This document shows positions 62,089 to 64,000 of a stretch of DNA of 64,000 nt, one piece after another; within the stretch, counting starts at the first letter, position 1; each line of letters begins with the position of its first letter. This DNA comes from Schistocephalus solidus. Its lineage: Eukaryota > Platyhelminthes > Cestoda > Diphyllobothriidea > Diphyllobothriidae. Both the position numbers and the translations under genes were made by a program. Under the pieces are notes generated by a model. The model saw only the letters and a program-made list of their open reading frames with translations. It searched no databases and was not told where the DNA came from. Where the stretch lies: positions 50,142-114,141 of the forward strand of contig WEDG01005491.1 of assembly GCA_017591395.1 (NCBI GenBank), in the 5' to 3' direction.

Positions 62089-62563
62089 TGAAAAATCAGC
62101 CTCCAGCACACGAACATCAATGGCAGCGAGCGAGACCACTTTGTCTCAAGTTGCCATGCACACGCTAGAAACAGGACACAAATTCGCCTGGGACAAAACC
62201 CGCATTGTTGCTCCTGTCCATCTAAGAAAGGCCGAGAATTTTTAGAGGCCGTTTTCTCAGATGACTCATGCATCAACCGACACATCGAATTGGACCATGT
62301 GTACGACTACCTGAAAGAAAGCGGGAAGAAACGAGAGCCAATCCAAATGGAAATACCCCCACAATGACAAAAATTGGCAGGAATGACAAAGCAATATCGA
62401 TTTTTTTCCGGCACGTGTTAAATTTGAACTGTTTTTTTGCACACTTACCACTAAGTCTGACGACGAGCTGGGGTGCCAGCGTCGAAAAAATTTACATAAT
62501 AAAGTTACCTATTGTTTCCCAAAGAACGTCTTTGCTTCTAAATATATATATATATATATATAT
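62089..62563 (+). mobile_element. inverted Penelope 3' copy
   Basis: The plus strand reads the same endonuclease C-terminus and 3' UTR as the minus-strand element at 59,755-60,250. It includes CGACGAGCTGGGGTGCCAGC and CAAAGAACGTCTTTGCTT, and ends in (AT)n. It starts within a few bases of the end of the minus-strand partial copy, making a head-to-head inverted repeat centred near 62,089. Confidence 0.75.
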
Positions 62564-62579
62564 GCGGTAAGATTCGAGG

Positions 62580-63240
62580 TCCCGTTATCTTATCGCGTTC
62601 ATCATCTCCTGAAGAAGACGAAGAAGATGGGGCGAGTTCATGGACCAAATTGCATTTGTACTGACGTTTCGAAAGCCTTCTCGCTTCCACCATCAGAGAA
62701 AAGTGCTTGCTGCTCCTGGTGGTCTTGAGTTATTCGGTCTTGCCGCGTGCCTCGTATTATATCCATGGTGGACGCCTGAACTTTGACCTGCCCGATCGCC
62801 GCTGACTTCCTTAGACCTCCCCGAGGTTGAACGACGGCGGGCTCGCGGGATTGCTGTCCCCTTAGGAGCCGTCGTAGGTTTAGGCAATGCAGTATGCCTG
62901 TTGGCGTCCCCCACGTCAATCGGCGGACTGAGCAATCGTTGCTCCTCTCGTGAGTTTTTATCCGTATTACGGGCGCATTTGAAAGGCAGTGTTTGACTTT
63001 GGTCATGTGAACTTCGGCCGCCACCCCGCTTTTCCGTGAGCATGGGCTCTCGGTTCCGTATGCTCGTTTGCCTTATTGGCCCTGGCCGAACTGAGCCGAG
63101 CCGTGTACGAAGCGCCTGGTAGGCGGGATGTACGTCTATAGCTCGGTTGAGTGTGTCATTCGAGGACCAGCTCTCGAGCACCAATCTGGCCATCTTCTCA
63201 TATGCTCGGCCAATCACCGCATCAGGGCACGGCATGCGTT
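62580..63240 (-). mobile_element. Penelope-like element of a second family, 3' part
   Basis: An open frame of 180 codons (63,235-62,693) starts with the C-terminal nuclease region, MARLVLESWSSNDTLNRAID and HPAYQALRTRLG. These correspond to the LIEAWASDENSVNRFIDLAP segment of the copy at 55.2 kb. A Pro/Arg-rich tail follows. The 3' UTR carries CTGATGG and TTTCGAAACGTCAG (62,662-62,697). It stops against the (AT)n of the inverted copy. Confidence 0.65.
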
Positions 63241-63269
63241 ATTCGGGTTGCGCTCTGCTAACAAATGCC

Positions 63270-63540
63270 GAACATGGGAGGTGTGGTGGCACGCCGAGGG
63301 GTGGTTAGGACTTAAGGGACCCAGCCGCGCCAGCCACCTGCGTCCTCTCCCGCCTACGGTCTTCTTGACTCAGTCTTGACACCGGGCTCAGGTGGGGGAG
63401 GAGGAGAGAGTGCGGTAGATGCAGCGCAAGTCTAATATCAATTTAAACTAAATCACGCGCAAGTCACCGTCCCTGCTCCACTTTCCCATGGAGCATACGG
63501 TGGACATCGTCAGACTACGACGGTCGAACTGTCGTGTGTG
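63270..63540 (+). repeat. LINE tail module B, 3' part
   Basis: This has GGTGTGGTGGCACGCCGAGG through GAGCATACGGTGGACATCG and ends CGGTCGAACTGTCG, followed by a (TG)n run at 63,535-63,559. It gives the clearest view of the 3' terminus of the module. Confidence 0.72.
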
Positions 63541-63559
63541 TATGTGTGTGTGTGTGTTT

Positions 63560-64000
63560 GCCCGGGGTGTAGGGGTACTATTTATAGGCAGCACCACACA
63601 GCTTGCATTTGGTCGCTCCTTTTGTCTCGTACAGGTGGTGAATGCTCCTGTGGCCGACTCTAACTGGTACCCAACTCTCACCTGTGGCTCCTCGAAAATG
63701 GGTTCTTCCCAGCGGCCACACCCCGGGCAACCGTCACGACCGGTGGGCTAAACCAGGTGAGGGTCTCCGGTGTTGTGTGGGCCTCCACACCCGGTATGTC
63801 TGACTCCCGAACTTCCCACCTCCCCCCTCTCAAAAAGTCCTACGGTGGGAGCGACAGCAACCCCGTAGGCGGCCCAGACTAACTCGGGTCGTTCTCCCAC
63901 TAAAACAAATCCGTGACCCATAGTAGAGTTCGGCAGCCGTCTGGAATGTCCGAGCAGCCCTATTTAGGGATAGCACTGCTTGCCTCCTCGCGAAGGGGCA
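63560..64000. other. unassigned G/C-rich sequence, possible LINE 5' leader
   Basis: G/C-rich, with no long frame. It resembles in composition the leader before the LINE endonuclease at 20.2-20.6 kb, but no shared block was identified. Confidence 0.25.

Overview
The window looks like a repeat-rich stretch of a flatworm genome. The best fit is a tapeworm of the Diphyllobothriidea type. The grounds are my memory of its retroelement families (RTE-like LINEs with terminal zinc fingers, Penelope-like elements, a CR1-type LINE), very long triplet microsatellites, and split genes whose introns are packed with repeats. There are no bacterial-style genes or operons. Long open frames inside microsatellites are artefacts. 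The taxonomic call is inference; a protein search of the retroelement frames would settle it.

Host genes. Two multi-exon genes on the minus strand can be pieced together from splice sites, phase and motifs. (1) A candidate SLX1-like structure-specific endonuclease subunit. Its C-terminal zinc-binding domain is split between exons at 58,898-59,472 and 34,265-34,824, joined by an intron of about 24 kb. A possible last exon lies at 33,827-34,045. The N-terminal nuclease half would lie beyond the right end of the window. (2) A HEAT-repeat gene with six phase-compatible exons between 32,997 and 25,160. It recalls the N-terminal HEAT region of huntingtin, but the match is remote and the available space conflicts with a full huntingtin gene. 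A further candidate exon sits at 15,247-15,457.

Mobile elements. A nearly full-length but broken RTE-like LINE lies at about 20.2-23.6 kb. A 5'-truncated second copy at 45.4-48.7 kb has only one stop in its RT core and is split by a 1.7 kb insertion with 10-bp target duplications. A nested pair in opposite orientations occupies 39.0-41.0 kb. A CR1-type LINE 3' end is at 13.4-14.2 kb. Three 3' ends of zinc-finger LINEs (28 kb, 46.6 kb, 57 kb) are each followed by the same non-coding tail, which also occurs alone at many places. Penelope-like elements occur at 16.6-17.2, 55.1-55.9, 59.8-62.1, 62.1-62.6 (inverted) and 62.6-63.2 kb. Several isolated Penelope 3' ends share a hammerhead-like motif. 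Two tRNA-derived SINE families and an interspersed element carrying degenerate telomere-like (TTAGGG-like) tracts are also present.

Simple repeats are striking: (CTA)n of 1 kb at 5.4 kb, a TC/TA/TG compound of 0.65 kb at 10.1 kb, (ACT)n of 0.7 kb at 26.1 kb, (CCT)n at 43.1 kb and (GAA)n of more than 0.5 kb at 54.6 kb. The rest reads as unassigned, degenerate intergenic or intronic DNA.
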